Shown here: one piece after another, positions 23,069 to 34,849 of the stretch
Layout of the letters: every line of letters starts with the position of its first letter
How positions within the stretch are numbered: the stretch's first letter is position 1
Assembly (NCBI RefSeq): GCF_000283155.1
Contig: NW_004454265.1
Coordinates: 3,288,201 to 3,352,200, forward strand
Length of the DNA stretch: 64,000 bases
Source of the DNA: Ceratotherium simum simum
Taxonomy: Eukaryota > Chordata > Mammalia > Perissodactyla > Rhinocerotidae
Direction of reading: 5' to 3'
Program-made: the position numbers and the translations under genes
Notes under the pieces: generated by a model
Seen by the model: the letters and a program-made list of their open reading frames with translations, nothing else
Databases searched by the model: none
Told to the model about the DNA's origin: nothing

Positions 23069-24044
23069 CGCCCTGGCGTGGACACCGGTGACGAGAGAAG
23101 TGGTGGTGGGGAGGACTGTGGTGTCTCGTGTGGCGTGCGGAGAGTTGTTCTCCATTAACATCTGGGGGAGGAGAGAGGGAGACTCCACACCAGTCAGGCT
23201 TGTTTGTTACCAGGATAAGAAAAAAGTGACAAAAACCTGCCCTTCTCCTTTTGTTTCTCACTTGAGCTGTTTAGACGTTGTCTAGAACGACTCCTCTTGG
23301 CTCACTGTTTCCATCCCTTCTCAAACACACAAAAATCCAAATTGTCCGGTGGTGTAGACGTGAAACAATTTTCTGTTCTGCTGTTTACTCAGTTCTCATT
23401 GACACTCTGTCTCTCTGCCTGAGTTAACGTTAATACCCTTAGAGAGAAACAATCTGTCTGAGGGTGTGTATTTTGGCATCGATAAGGTACGAAGTCTCCA
23501 TGGGCCGTGGGTGCTGAGCCCTGCAAGGGCGGTCTGCGTGGTCCTGCCCGGGCTTCCGTCCACACTTCAAAACTGAAAGCACTGTATTCTCTACCTTCCC
23601 AACTAACAGATGTCCCTAGGACTCCTTGATACTGCTATAGACTATTTCCTAACTTGAGTATGCAGATATCATAATTGCTTCTATTTTATTGATGAAATTT
23701 ATCAGAAGGGTAAAGCTAAGGCTGATTTGGCCATTATTCCCTAATTCCGGATCTCCTGTTAGTGATGTCAGGGAACTGGAGGGTTCCTACAGGGAAGACC
23801 TTCAGAAAGTTCTCACGTGGGCAACTATATAGGCCACGAGGACAGGGCTTTCCTCTGGGAGGCAAATGAACCCTACCGCAAATCCTTCCAGATCCCCTAA
23901 AGAGAACAGGTTTATCTTCAGAAGTGCATAAGCCAGCTTGCCCTTTATCAGAAGGGAGAGCTGAGGAGAAAGTTACTCACTGTCTAACATGCTGTTTCCC
24001 ACCAGGAATGGCTTAAGGTAAAAGAAGCCATGCGCAGGCCTCAC
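23069..24044. other. unassigned sequence
   Basis: No gene or repeat is recognised. Confidence 0.5.
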
Positions 24045-24165
24045 TCAGCGTTCATTCAGTGAAGAAATATCTACCCAATGCCAAGCACATTCGGGGCACT
24101 GTGCTGGCCAAAGGGTACAATAACCAACAAGCCAACAACGAACAAGTCCCTGCCGTCAGGACGTG
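24045..24165 (-). mobile_element. LINE L2 3' end, antisense
   Basis: TTCATTCAGTGAAGAAATAT, GCCAAGCACATTCGGGGCAC, TGTGCTGGCCAAAGGGTACA and CAAGTCCCTGCCGTCAGGAC follow antisense L2. Confidence 0.75.
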
Positions 24166-24289
24166 CACAGTGAGCTGCTCACTCCTCCAGAAGCTCCTCC
24201 TGCCCTGGTGCCTGGGGTTATGAAATTATTGCAAGTCCTTTCCAAGGAGCTGATCCAACCTTACCTGAAATATCCTTTTTACATATTTT

Positions 24290-24425
24290 GATCAAAACGC
24301 TTCCTTTGTCTTTCAAAGTCTCTTCCAAAGCTAACACCTCTGCAAAACCCGCCCCAGGTCACGAGCGTCCTCAGTGCTCCCTGAAACTTTCACTCTCTTC
24401 ATCAGCCTCTTGCCATCCCCTGCAT
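24290..24425 (+). mobile_element. possible LINE L2 fragment
   Basis: TCTTCCAAAGCTAACACCTC followed by GCCCCAGGTCACG loosely resembles the L2 ORF2 end ('tcaagtgccacctcctc'). The match is weak. Confidence 0.35.
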
Positions 24426-25925
24426 ATATATACAAAATGTAACCTATAAATTGATGCACAATTGGGCCTCTTGATGTCACGAACTAAGCACAAGGCATAA
24501 CCACAGACCCCTAATAAACTGGGCTGGAAGGGTGTGGGAAGGGGCACTGAACTAAGCCACCCACTGGTGGGACAGGGCCTGGGGATTGGCCTGGTTACAG
24601 AAGCTGCCCCTGAGAGGGCCAGGGCAGCCCAAGCGGATGCCCACAGGCCTAATTCTCCGTGTTTACTCCTGGCATACCCTCAGGTGAACTAGACACCACA
24701 ACTGGGAAGCCAGGCGGTCTCTGAAAGTCGAGGTCAGACTCGTAGCAGTCGTCTTTGGAGGAGACTGTCCAAGCGGAGCGGGACGTTGATCCACCATCCT
24801 TGGGTATGGGTCAGCATTCAAACTTCCAGAAACAGCTGGGGAAAGCTACCTGTAGAAAAATAGATTTGAATCAAGAGCAGGAGAAAGAGGGAGGAGTGAT
24901 GTATTTAAGCAAGGCCACTGATCAGTGAATAAAAACCTGGAAAAATGTCCAATCTCAAAGGCTGGGTAGGTTCCAATTAGGATATGACTCCAGGGTGTCT
25001 GGCCCCACCAGCGCATGCCCAAGTCTCATTGGCAACCATAAATCATGAGGTAGGGGCAGGGATCAGAGAGAGACAATGAAGAGCCCCACAGGGGTAGCAG
25101 GGTCTGCAGAGCTCAAGTCTGGAAGTGACTTTTTCCCAGCCACAGCAGTAGAGAAGAGGAGGACACCAGTGATGCATACCCTATATCAGACCAGAAGGGC
25201 TCAGATCAGAGCCCCAGCCACAGACACGGGTTTGTGCTGTGGGAGGTCTGTGCTTTAGGGGGCTTAACAAGGGCAGAAGTCGAGCCAGAGAGAACAGTAG
25301 AGAGGCAGCTGATTTGTATGTCTGTAGATGTGCAGAGGCAGAAATGTTGAAGTTGCTGGTTTGACATGCTCATATATCTCCTGTGCAAGACTGAAAGACT
25401 GTTCAGATTATAGGGTACAGCTTCTCCATGCTCTGCAAAGTCCCACGTTTGTTATGGCTGATGATAATGGTGAGGAGGAAAATGGCATATATTAAATTAC
25501 ACAGTCCCTGTAGGTTAAGGAACAGCATAGCTACAGACAGATGCCAATGCTTTCCTGAATGACTCATATATACAACTGTAGCAAAATATGACGCCCCGCC
25601 AGGCATGATGAGTACGTTAGCTTGAGTGCATGTCAAATTGCGGTCTTTGTTTCTCACACCAAAAATAGTTACCCTGAGTAGAAGGGACACTATGCGCATC
25701 ACTATGACATCTTTGAGGACAGTCTCACCAAAGGCCAGGGAGACGCCCTCGGGCCTTGTGTGGACTTGGTCTACACCACAGGTTTGGACAGGACTGTGTG
25801 TTTGGGCAGCTCTGGTGAGGGCAGTTCAGGGACACTGACAGCCCTAAACAACTTCATTTGTTAGTTAGTGCCAGTTTTACTTTCACAAAAATCCTCCTCA
25901 GCGCACCTGAGAGAAAGCGGAAATT
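24426..25925. other. unassigned sequence with a hydrophobic minus-strand open frame
   Basis: No repeat is recognised. On the minus strand the frame ending at 25403 has no stop for about 140 codons back to about 25826. Its last 60 codons are hydrophobic, with two segments long enough to span a membrane. Its length is not exceptional for 64 kb, the first ATG is at 25699, and I recognise no family. Confidence 0.3.
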
Positions 25926-25937
25926 AAAACCTCTGCA

Positions 25938-26291
25938 GTGGCCGGCCCCGTGGCTTAGCGGTTAAGTGCGCGCGCTCCGCTACTGGCGGCCCGGGTTCAG
26001 ATCCCGGGCGTGCACCCACACACCGCTTGTCTGGCCATGCTGAGGCCGCGTCCCACATACAGCAGCTAGAAGGATGTGCAACTATGACATACAACCATCT
26101 ACTGGGGCTTTGGGGAGAAAAAGGGAAAAAAACGGAGGAGGATTGGCAATAGATGTTAGCTCAGGGCTGGTCTTCCTCAGCAAAAAGAGGAGGATTGGCA
26201 TGGATGTTACCTCAGGGCTGATCTTCCTCACAAAAAAATAAATAAATAAATAAATAAATACATAAATAACATAAATAAATTAAAAAAAAAA
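25938..26291 (+). mobile_element. ERE SINE, long form with (AAAT)n tail
   Basis: A box TGGCTTAGCGG, B box GGTTCAGATCC, CACATACAGCAGCTAGAAGG, an expanded A-rich middle, two 3' units, then AAAT repeats at 26237-26283. The flanks AAAACCTCTGCA (25926-25937) and AAAACCTCTACA (26292-26303) form the target duplication. Confidence 0.95.
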
Positions 26292-26303
26292 AAAACCTCT
26301 ACA

Positions 26304-28419
26304 AAGAGAAATGATGCCTGCCCACTCCCGCCCATAACAGAAAGCTTGGAGCCAGGTCTGGGCTCAGAAGTGTGTGTTAACATTTACATATGGAATCTAA
26401 GTGCTTCTGCGGATGTGGAGGGGATACCAGGCTCTAGAAGGTTTTACCCTTTACAGTTCTTCCTCTCAAAAATAATCTTCCTAAGGAAACAGATGGTAGA
26501 TCCCCCTATCTACATCAAAGTTCGAGAGCAGGCAATTACTCAGATTATGCTGAAGATAAACAGCGTTATTCTGTTCAGTTCTCCAAATAATCTTCTATTT
26601 AAATCATAGCTAATTACTACTTAGCAAATTAAACTCATTGAGTACTTCAGAAATGTCTGCCTCACTGTCAGAATGAATGGTTGAAGGATCCCCGTTGTGA
26701 GGAGCTTTCTTTTCTTATTACATAGAACATCATCTAGTTGGCCTGAGTCCGTGACAAAGAATTTTTTTTCAGATCCTCTAAAATAAACAAACAATACAAA
26801 TCATTTTTGAAACTTCACGTCTTCAAGTAGACATTCCTTTAGCACATGGAGTTTCTTGGGTAAAGCAGAAAGGCCTTGCCAGTATCTCTAGCTGTGGTCA
26901 GACCCTCAAAAACCATGTGTCAGGAGGTTAGGAGTGGAGAAGTGGGATGCTTAGGGGAAGGTGTGGCCCCCAGCTGGAGTAAACTAGGATGGGGCAGCAC
27001 TGTCCAAAGAGCTGCCACCTGGGTTGTGTGTTGCAATCTTCACCATCATTCAGCCACCCAGCCTCCAGGCAACCCCAGGGGAGTCTTTTAACTCAAGATT
27101 TTAGAGAGTCAAGAATAAGGATTCCTTGAGAGGAACTAAATCCACATTATGGAATGAAGTCGATTTACTAAACAATTACTAAGCGTAAAGCAAACACACT
27201 CTAGAGGCAGGACTGCAGTGGGGCTGTGCCTACCAACAGCATTGCCCTTTGACATGCAGAAGGCCCACATGCTTTAGAGGGTCTCTCTCTGGCCATCCTC
27301 TAGCCACTTTCCCAGCCACATTCCCCACTTCCCATAGCAAGGAGTTCAAAGGACCAAGGAGTACTGTCCACCTGGACCCCAAGCCCTTCCCTCTAGGTGA
27401 TGATCCACGACCCTAGAATTTCCTGCTCAAATTATCCCAAGCCTACATCCTTGACCCACACAGGCCTCCACCCCACGTCCTTTCTCCCAAGAGCGGACTG
27501 TGCCACCAGTGTGTGTGCTCAGAGGCCCAAGGAGTGGCGGGTGCAAGGGGCTGTTCACACGGGATATAGACAGAATTTGGACAGCATTCTCACCCAACCC
27601 AAGTCTGCATTCCCACAAATGGTCCTAGTCTCCTCTTCACCCACAATTTTGTTACAAAGTCCCTTTTCCTCATTGATAATTTAATCCAAGTGAAAGAAAA
27701 GCAGTCTGCAGACATTAATTCATACTACAGTATGAATGATTGTCTCCTTACCATTTCAAGTACAACTGACTATTTCAAAAAACTCTAGTTGAACAAAGTG
27801 AGTGATTTCAGCTGCCAGCTGTTGTAGACATATTTTAGGAACAAGGGAGGTAAGAATTTTTGCTTTTTTATTGGTAAAAATTTTTATCAACAAAAATTTA
27901 TCTACATTGATAAAATATTTTTGATTTAATAATTTATCTATTTATAATTAAGACCAATGTAAAACAAAGTTAAATGCTCCATATAACAAATATCCCAATA
28001 AAAGAAAATAAAGTAATTAAACTTAATTGGTTACTTATTGGATCAATGACACTGGCTGGCAAAGCAGAGGAGACACATGCTTTTTCAATAGTGACCATTG
28101 CCCAGAGGATTCTGTTGACCAACTACTTCCTCTAACTGCCAACTTAATTCTCACAGAATACGACTCTAGAATTTAGTAAATAAGTTTGAATCATGACTGT
28201 CTCTGCTCTTCAAGTCTGCATGAAGGTGATTTCAACCCAAGAGAGTAAGTTACTTTTAAATTTAGGGAGGACTTGTTGGCCACCATGTTATAAGGGGAGA
28301 AATCCCTCACATGGTTTTATGAAGTCTATAACACCTTGTCAAACACAGGAAGAAAACTGATTTTATTCTTCCAGCTGCAATCAGGAAAGCACCCCAGATG
28401 GGCAAGCCAGAGCCTCGTG
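26304..28419. other. unassigned sequence, AT-rich toward the right
   Basis: No gene or confident repeat is seen. 27855-27950 is very AT-rich with imperfect inverted segments. Confidence 0.45.
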
Positions 28420-29060
28420 TGTCGCGGTTTCGCCATGGACGCGCAGAGGGAGGAGTAGACAAGCCGCAGGGCCTTCTCGTCTAGCCGGGAGCCTCGGGTG
28501 TGGGGGAGACGGTCAGGCAGGAGCAGGGCGTGTTTCCCTCCGTGTCTGGCTAGTTTTGAGGGGATAGACAGTTCAGCCAATCAGTTATGAGACAAAGATG
28601 GGCGTTTGGAGGGTCTGCCCCCGTCAGAGGCGCACAGGGGGTCGTCCATGTGCCTTATCCGAGTCCTCTGAGGAAGGGTGGCTCTTTGCACTAAGCCGTT
28701 TCCCGGAACACAAAAGGGGAGGAGACTTGCTAACCGCCACTGCCTTCCAGGAGTGCGGGGCTCAGGGGTCGTTCAGCCTTGTGCACCCATGTGTGCGAGG
28801 GCGCGGCTCCTTCCCGCGCCGCCGTGCGCCTCCCAGGGCTCCTGAGAGCCGCGCGCCTCCGCCGCTCACCGCTCCGCTCCCTCTCCAGGGCCTTAGCGCT
28901 TGCTGGCCCCTCTGCCCGAGTGCCTGGAGGGCTCCCCCAGATCCGCGAGCCGCCTCCTCCAGAGTTGCGTGAATGCCGCCTCTCCCTGCTGTGCCCCGCT
29001 TGCCCTTAGCGCTCCCCGTGGCGGGCGCACCACCTCCACGTCTGCCTCCCTGACGCGCGT
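28420..29060. promoter_or_regulatory. CpG-rich block, candidate CpG island
   Basis: The core at 28790-29060 is about 70 percent GC, and by hand count carries roughly 30 CpG in 270 bp. A weaker shoulder with scattered CpG extends left to 28420. Nothing else in the window approaches this density. CpG islands usually mark promoters, so an unannotated first exon or long non-coding RNA start is possible. A polypyrimidine stretch ending in an AG at 28750 could serve as an acceptor. Open frames on both strands here are explained by GC content. No gene product is identified. Confidence 0.55.
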
Positions 29061-29155
29061 CTTCCAGCAGAGTCAGCTCCAGCACAGGGATGGCTCCCCG
29101 TGTCTCCCCAGCGCCTGGCACATAGTAGGCATGCAATAAATGCTTTTGAATAAAT
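29061..29155 (+). mobile_element. LINE L2 3' end
   Basis: GTCTCCCCAGCGCCTGGCAC and ATAGTAGGCATGCAATAAAT are the L2 3' terminus. It directly borders the CpG-rich block. Confidence 0.85.
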
Positions 29156-29610
29156 ATGTTAAAAGAGCGTATGCTTCGCCTCATCACCTATTATTAAGTT
29201 ATTTATTATAGTGATTAATATTTTAGGGGGTTTACACAGAATAGCACTAATAGCACGACCTGGGAGGAATAGTATTCCTGGTTCTCTTCTGAATGCTTGG
29301 TCTAAAAGTAAGTATTTTTAAACTTTATTTTTATTTCGTATTATTATGACTAAAGATCCCGAAGCTGGTATATAGCTACGGATGTTTCAAATGTCGACTT
29401 TCAGAATTTTGGCCCTGTAATTCACTAGTCTGGTTTATCTGAAAGAAGCCAGCAAAGTACTGTCCATCAGAAAATGGACGCTGTCCCTCAGCATCCCCTG
29501 GTCTGCAGGAACCACGTTTTCACCGTATGCACAGGTGGTCTGGGCACACGAGTGTTAATCTCCTCTCTGCAACAAGTGAAGGTTGCACAATTTAATCAGA
29601 AATTGCTTCT
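29156..29610. other. unassigned AT-rich sequence
   Basis: Nothing is recognised. Confidence 0.5.
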
Positions 29611-29949
29611 TCTTTTTTTTTTTTTTTTGTTAGGAAGATCAGCCCTGAGCTAACATCCATGCCAATCCTCCTCTTTTTGCTGAGGAAGACTGGCCCTGGG
29701 CTAACATCCGTGCCNNNNNNNNNNNNNNNNNNNNNNNNNNNNNNNNNNNNNNNNNNNNNNNNNNNNNNNNNNNNNNNNNNNNNNNNNNNNNNNNNNNNNN
29801 NNNNNNNNNNNNNNTCTTCCTCCACTTTATATGGGACGCTGCCACAGCGTGGCCTGACAAGCGGTGTATCAGTGCACGCCTGGGATCCGAACTCTAGCAA
29901 CCAGCAGCAGAGCGTGCGCACTTAACCACTATGCCACAGGGTGGGCCCC
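29611..29949 (-). mobile_element. ERE-related SINE, antisense, with internal gap
   Basis: From left to right it shows the antisense tail (poly-T), two antisense 3' units (CCTGAGCTAACATCCATGCC, then CCTGGGCTAACATCCGTGCC), the gap, CCTCCACTTTATATGGGACG, then an antisense head ending CTTAACCACTATGCCACAGG. A target duplication is not clear. Confidence 0.9.
29715..29814. other. assembly gap (100 N)
   Basis: Exactly 100 N inside an ERE-related SINE. The length is probably a placeholder for an unknown distance; a complete element needs few or no extra bases here. Confidence 0.99.
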
Positions 29950-30400
29950 CACACTCTCTTCTAAAATAGCTCTATTATCCTTATGAAAAGAACGTTCTTA
30001 AATTCCCAACTTTATCCAACCAACTTCCTCTACTTGCAAAAACTACAAAGAACTTAAAAGAGGAAAAATATTACTCTATCAGTTCTCTTTATCCCTTCTG
30101 GAGTTCAGAACACTTTTTTCTTACCTCACTATAGATGGTGAGTGTGAATTTCACACTCACGTAACTCAGACATGACTTCTCAGCAATGCTGAGCTCATTT
30201 GTTCAGACCAAATCTCTCACTGATGGTCATTAAAAATACTGAATAAAATATGCTTCCATCTTTATTAGAAACATCAATAAGCTGAAACATAGTAAGGCAT
30301 TACCAGGCCAAAACCTAGAATAAATGAGAATACACAAAAAGTGCTAGAAGCTTCTTCTGTTCCAAGGATGTTACCGAACACAAACACAGGTTTGTTTACC
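29950..30400. other. unassigned sequence with a near-perfect palindrome
   Basis: No gene or repeat is recognised. The palindrome at 30138-30160 is listed separately. Confidence 0.5.
30138..30160. repeat. 11-bp inverted repeat with one-base centre
   Basis: Arms GTGAGTGTGAA (30138-30148) and TTCACACTCAC (30150-30160) are perfect reverse complements around a single T. Confidence 0.95.
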
Positions 30401-30840
30401 TGTCACACAAGAGGGGCCAAAAGTAAAACACTGGCGCGCCAGGCTTATGGCAAAGAAAGGGGCTTCTATTATGGAAAGGCAGCCAGACAAGGAGATGGGA
30501 GGTAAAACTCAGATCCACCTCCGTGAAGGGAAAAAGGTAGGGGCTTTTATTTGGGGTTTTAGCTAGGGGAGGGGGAGCATGTGGCCTTGCTGGTTGGCCT
30601 TGTGTGGCAGCTGGTAGGGAGGGGGATTCGAGGTAAGGGAATCCACAGATGCGTGTGCTCAGTTGTCCGCCTCCGTGGTGGAGGGTGGATCTGGCACCAG
30701 GAAGGGGAGGAGCTGGGGTCTGGGGAGCTTCAGTTTCTTGATCTTCTCTGGACGTCAGTTTCCCTGTAACAAACTTCGAGGACCCATAATTAGCCAAAAC
30801 TTGAGTGTGAGCCCAGCATGAGGCCACCCCGGCTTTAACA
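30401..30840 (-). mobile_element. probable solo LTR, antisense
   Basis: The 440-bp block starts TGTCACACAAG and ends CGGCTTTAACA, so it has TG...CA ends. In antisense it carries AATAAA (plus-strand TTTATT at 30546-30551), placed as expected for the R/U5 border. A 143-codon minus-strand frame lies almost wholly inside and is not a gene. The flanks TACC and ATTT do not match, so the boundaries or the call may be off. Confidence 0.4.
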
Positions 30841-32233
30841 ATTTGTAATTTCTATTTGCCTTGTGAAGCTCAGGGACACAAAGGTTAAAGAAACCAATAT
30901 TTACATATGAATGTAACTAAAGAAGCAGGGAAAGGGGATGGTGCTTTTGGTTTTAACCTCATATACGCTGGGTTTAATGTAGGGGAACTGAGATCAGGGC
31001 TCATATCAAGGCATTTGCCTGTTTGGACTGTAAAACTGAACTGTGGCTTCAGTGGATTCCCAGGGTGAGATGGAAGTCAGATCCCCAGGCCCACCAGTAC
31101 AGTGGATAGTACAGTACAGGGAGAACCCCACATGAAAGTGGATCACAAAGGGCTATAGCAGAGGTCTGTCTATCCCCACCCACCCACCTTAGAGAGCCAC
31201 AGAAAGAGTTGCTTTAGCCCAGGACAGAGCAGGGCAGGAGGAAAAGAGAAAGGAAACCCAGCCCTGAGTGGCTGTAGTCATAGAAGCGTTTGAAGCCCAA
31301 ACATGCAGCCCCAATTTGTATCACTGCTGAAAATGTAGTTTAGAGTGGCACCAGACTGACAAGGTACCCACGCCCCCGAAAGGAGCACATGCAAACCTTC
31401 CCCAGAGGAAGGTAACTTTGTCTTATTAGGCCTGTGAGAATCCTCTCGTATACTTTCTCAGGTGGTGTCAGCAGCACAGAATCCTAGGTAACCAGCCACA
31501 CAAAGATACAAGGTGCCATGAGCAAGACTCAACAGGAATAACAGAGGGCCGAATCAGACGTGGGAAACTGCAGCTACTGGGATTGCCATATTCAGATTAT
31601 TAAAAGAAAACGTTTGTTATACTTAAGGAAATTTTTAAAGCCTGAAAATATCTGAAAGGAGCAAGAATTTATAAAAATTGTCAGAGCACTTTTTTAAAAG
31701 AACCAAATAGAATCTCCAGAAACTAAAAATACAATAATCAATATAAAAAGATAAATGTCTTCATTTCTAGAATTGAACTTAGCTCCTGAGCCCTTATTTC
31801 TGCTGATGGGAATTTCAAATGTATTGATTACACCTCCAGGTTACACTCAGTCTCTTTTGGGTAAATACTCAGTAATCAGTACTCAGTAACTCAGAACTCA
31901 TGTAAGTTCCAGGGCTTTGCACACTCTTGGAGGGCGGTGTGGTCTGTGAGGTCTTCTGTCCTGTTCTGGGTACGAGCCCTGCTTTCTCCCCTTGGGAGGC
32001 GTTCATTGGCCTGTCTCCTCACGCACCCACTATGGAAGCCCCCACACTCACTCTTGAGCTCTGGTCACTCAAGTAACTCTTGTTCGTTCCAACTGTAAGG
32101 CTTCCTTAGGTCCACCAACCTGCACCCAGTGCTAGCCTGTGTCTCTAGGAAACATGGGAAACTCTCGGCTGCTGGGCCGCCCTCTGGGACACCTCAAGTC
32201 CTCTCTGCCTAAAACCTCACCTGGTCAGCTACC
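30841..32233. other. unassigned sequence
   Basis: No gene or repeat is confidently recognised. Confidence 0.45.
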
Positions 32234-32288
32234 CATAAACTTCAGGTCCATAAACTTCAGGTCCATAAACTTCAGGTCCATAAACTTC
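32234..32288. repeat. 15-bp minisatellite, about 3.7 copies
   Basis: The unit CATAAACTTCAGGTC is repeated head to tail without mismatch in the full copies. Because 15 is a multiple of three, it reads as a five-residue repeat in the 104-codon plus-strand frame at 32139-32453, which is otherwise unremarkable. Confidence 0.92.
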
Positions 32289-34609
32289 TCTGGGTATTCG
32301 TCCTTCATCACCCCACTCGCCTCCCTACCCAGACTCCAGCAAATCGGGGAAAGGAGCCCCTTTTCTCCTCTCCCTCTCTGCCAAGCTTCTCATCCATCCC
32401 AGAAATGCTTCTGCCTCCTCTCACGTTGCAGGAAAATACTCTGTCCTTATTGAAGACTTCTTCCTGTTTTATGTTTATTGCATCAACTCTATGCTCTGAG
32501 ACCTCCATGCCTTGTCTTGATATTCAAGCTTTTGAAATTAAAAAAACAAATAATAACAATAAACATTTTTCTCTTATCAAGAACCTTTGTCTCAGAGTTG
32601 AAAGCTCTGGCTTTGAAGATTCTCTTTGAAAACTTAAAGCTGAGAGTCAGACTGTTCTCACCAGCCTCTTCGTGTTCTCCCTTCTCTGAGATGTGTATTT
32701 CTCTCAGGTAAAGAAGGAAAAATAGATCCTGTAATATTTCAAAATATTATTCTGCTGCATCAACAACCTTTGTTATGAGGTCTCTACAAAAAGAAAACAT
32801 ATTGAACAATGAACTTGCTATCACAAAATTATCCTGTGGCAAAAATTCGTGGTCCACAGAGATGTGTTATACAAGGATTTGATCAGCCCACAGGTTTCAA
32901 GAGCAGGCCACTGGCAAATTGTATTAATTCACCATGCAGTTCTCACAACACAGGCCAAAAATAATGTTATTGAGATAATTAAGATTTGGACAAAGACTCA
33001 TCTTTACTTTGGCTGAAAGCTATGAAGATAGAATCAATTTTCTTTCAATCTTGAAATTAAGAGTGCTATACTGTTACCGTGATTGTATCACCCTGAAATG
33101 TCAATAGAGAGAGGCTTTCTTCTAATGAGAATTCATGCCACGAGTTGATAGTTCAAAAACGACTCTAGTCGTCACCTAAAAATATTACAATATTTAACAA
33201 TATTAAAAATAGTTCGGGTTTCAATGACGCAGAAACTGTTTTCACACAAAAGAATGCAAATTCTAAGATCTTTCTTTCCTTTGAGGATAAAAATATATAT
33301 AAAGAGAGAGTAGATGAAATCTGCCAACTTTGCATTTGGAAAGAAATTCAGAAATGATTTTCTTGCCAGCGATCCTGGGTAAAGACCAAGCAGATAAAGT
33401 TATCAGAAGGTATTAATTGGGTTCCAATCCATACATAATTGAGCTGCTGCTTTGGTATGCTGGCTATCAATGTTTTAGATGAGAGACTATAGTGCCTCTT
33501 TCAGCTGGAATTGAAATGTTCCCAAAGACCAATTGGAAAATGCGTTGACTACACTGAGGTATCTGTGATTTTGTTTGCATATCCCAAATTGTGACTATAG
33601 ATAGAGCCCACATCAGTCCCATGGAATCAGCATCTATTGTATACATCTGCATTTAAAGCAAACAACAAATTCCAGAGACTTAGGTATGCAGAAAAATTCA
33701 CATAGAGCTGAAATTTACAAAAACAAAACTATAGAACCTTCCCATTTTTTAAGCTTTGAGTTAACAAGTTATAGAGGTTGTTTCCAAAAAGTGAATGCCT
33801 CCCTTATTAAGTCACGTACAGAATGTTAGAGCTCAGGGTACGTGTGTGGTGAAGATCAGTGCTATGGTTTCCACAGCAACTAGAGCTCTGGCTAGCTTGA
33901 ATCCTCACTTTGTGCTTTGTTCAGCCTGTGCTAGTAAATTCGGGCCCATGGTGAGTCAAGCAGGTGAATATAGGTGCTCACGCACACCCGGCTGTGCATA
34001 GGGTATTTTCCATAAAAACTCGGTTTTCCTTTTCATCATGTCATGATATTCTTAACCTGTAAGTTTGTAATCAACAAAGACTTTTGCAAGGCTTTCAATT
34101 CCCAGGCATTGTACTAAAATATTTTTGTAAAGAGAATTATGACCAACTGCATGTTTAAAAAGTTAAATGATCACCCAATTTGGAATAACCCAAATCTCCT
34201 AAGTTTACAGCTAAGCAACAGCCCTATCACTGATTCAAGAGAGAAAAGTCTTCTTTTGAGCCACTGCTAATTCCAGAAAGTAGGCTGATAGAATAAGGGG
34301 ATATTTCAGCTCAATTTGCGTTGAAACCAATTATCTGGGGTTCATACAGCAGCACTTCAGTCCCTTTCAACTGAGCTTCTCAATTGCTTTGTGATTCTAG
34401 ATAGATTGGTTGAGTGGGTTAAATGTATCTATCACACCAGGTCCCAATGCTTGACTGATTGCTATGTAGTGCAATTAACAGGCCATCGAGTTATTCAGAA
34501 GGTCTATCTCCGCCATGAAAGATAAGCTCCAGCCCAACTACTCTAGAGCTTTTTGCTCCACTAATTTCCATGGCAAGATTTTCTCCTAAATGAAATCACT
34601 GTTTGCATC
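32289..34609. other. long unassigned AT-rich block
   Basis: About 2.3 kb with no recognisable gene, RNA or repeat. 34100-34590 is repeat-free and AT-rich. Confidence 0.45.
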
Positions 34610-34705
34610 TCTGGTGTTCATTTATCAGTACATCCAACAAATATTTGTAGAGTGCCTACCATATGCAAGGGGGTATGCTGGGCACCGGAGGCCCTATGCT
34701 GACCC
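34610..34705 (-). mobile_element. LINE L2 3' end, antisense fragment
   Basis: ACATCCAACAAATATTTGTA, GAGTGCCTACCATATGCAAG and GGTATGCTGGGCACCGGAGG follow antisense L2 3' end. Confidence 0.7.
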
Positions 34706-34849
34706 TATAACTAAACACCTTGAATGGAGTCTAAGAAGAAGCCACAGCATAGTGAACAGTGTTAGAGGAAGATTTCCACTCATGGGCCATTCTCAGCTAC
34801 CAAACCCTTGTAATGGCTTTAGAATGGCTGCTACCATGTTTTACAATTC

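Noticed and set aside
28762..29187. 141-codon minus-strand frame in the CpG-rich block
   Set aside because: High GC content removes stops; overlapping frames are open on both strands and no protein family is recognised.
29592..29925. Open frames of 73-109 codons over the gap
   Set aside because: They run across 100 N and lie in a SINE; the same applies at 42341-42569 and 58394-58705.
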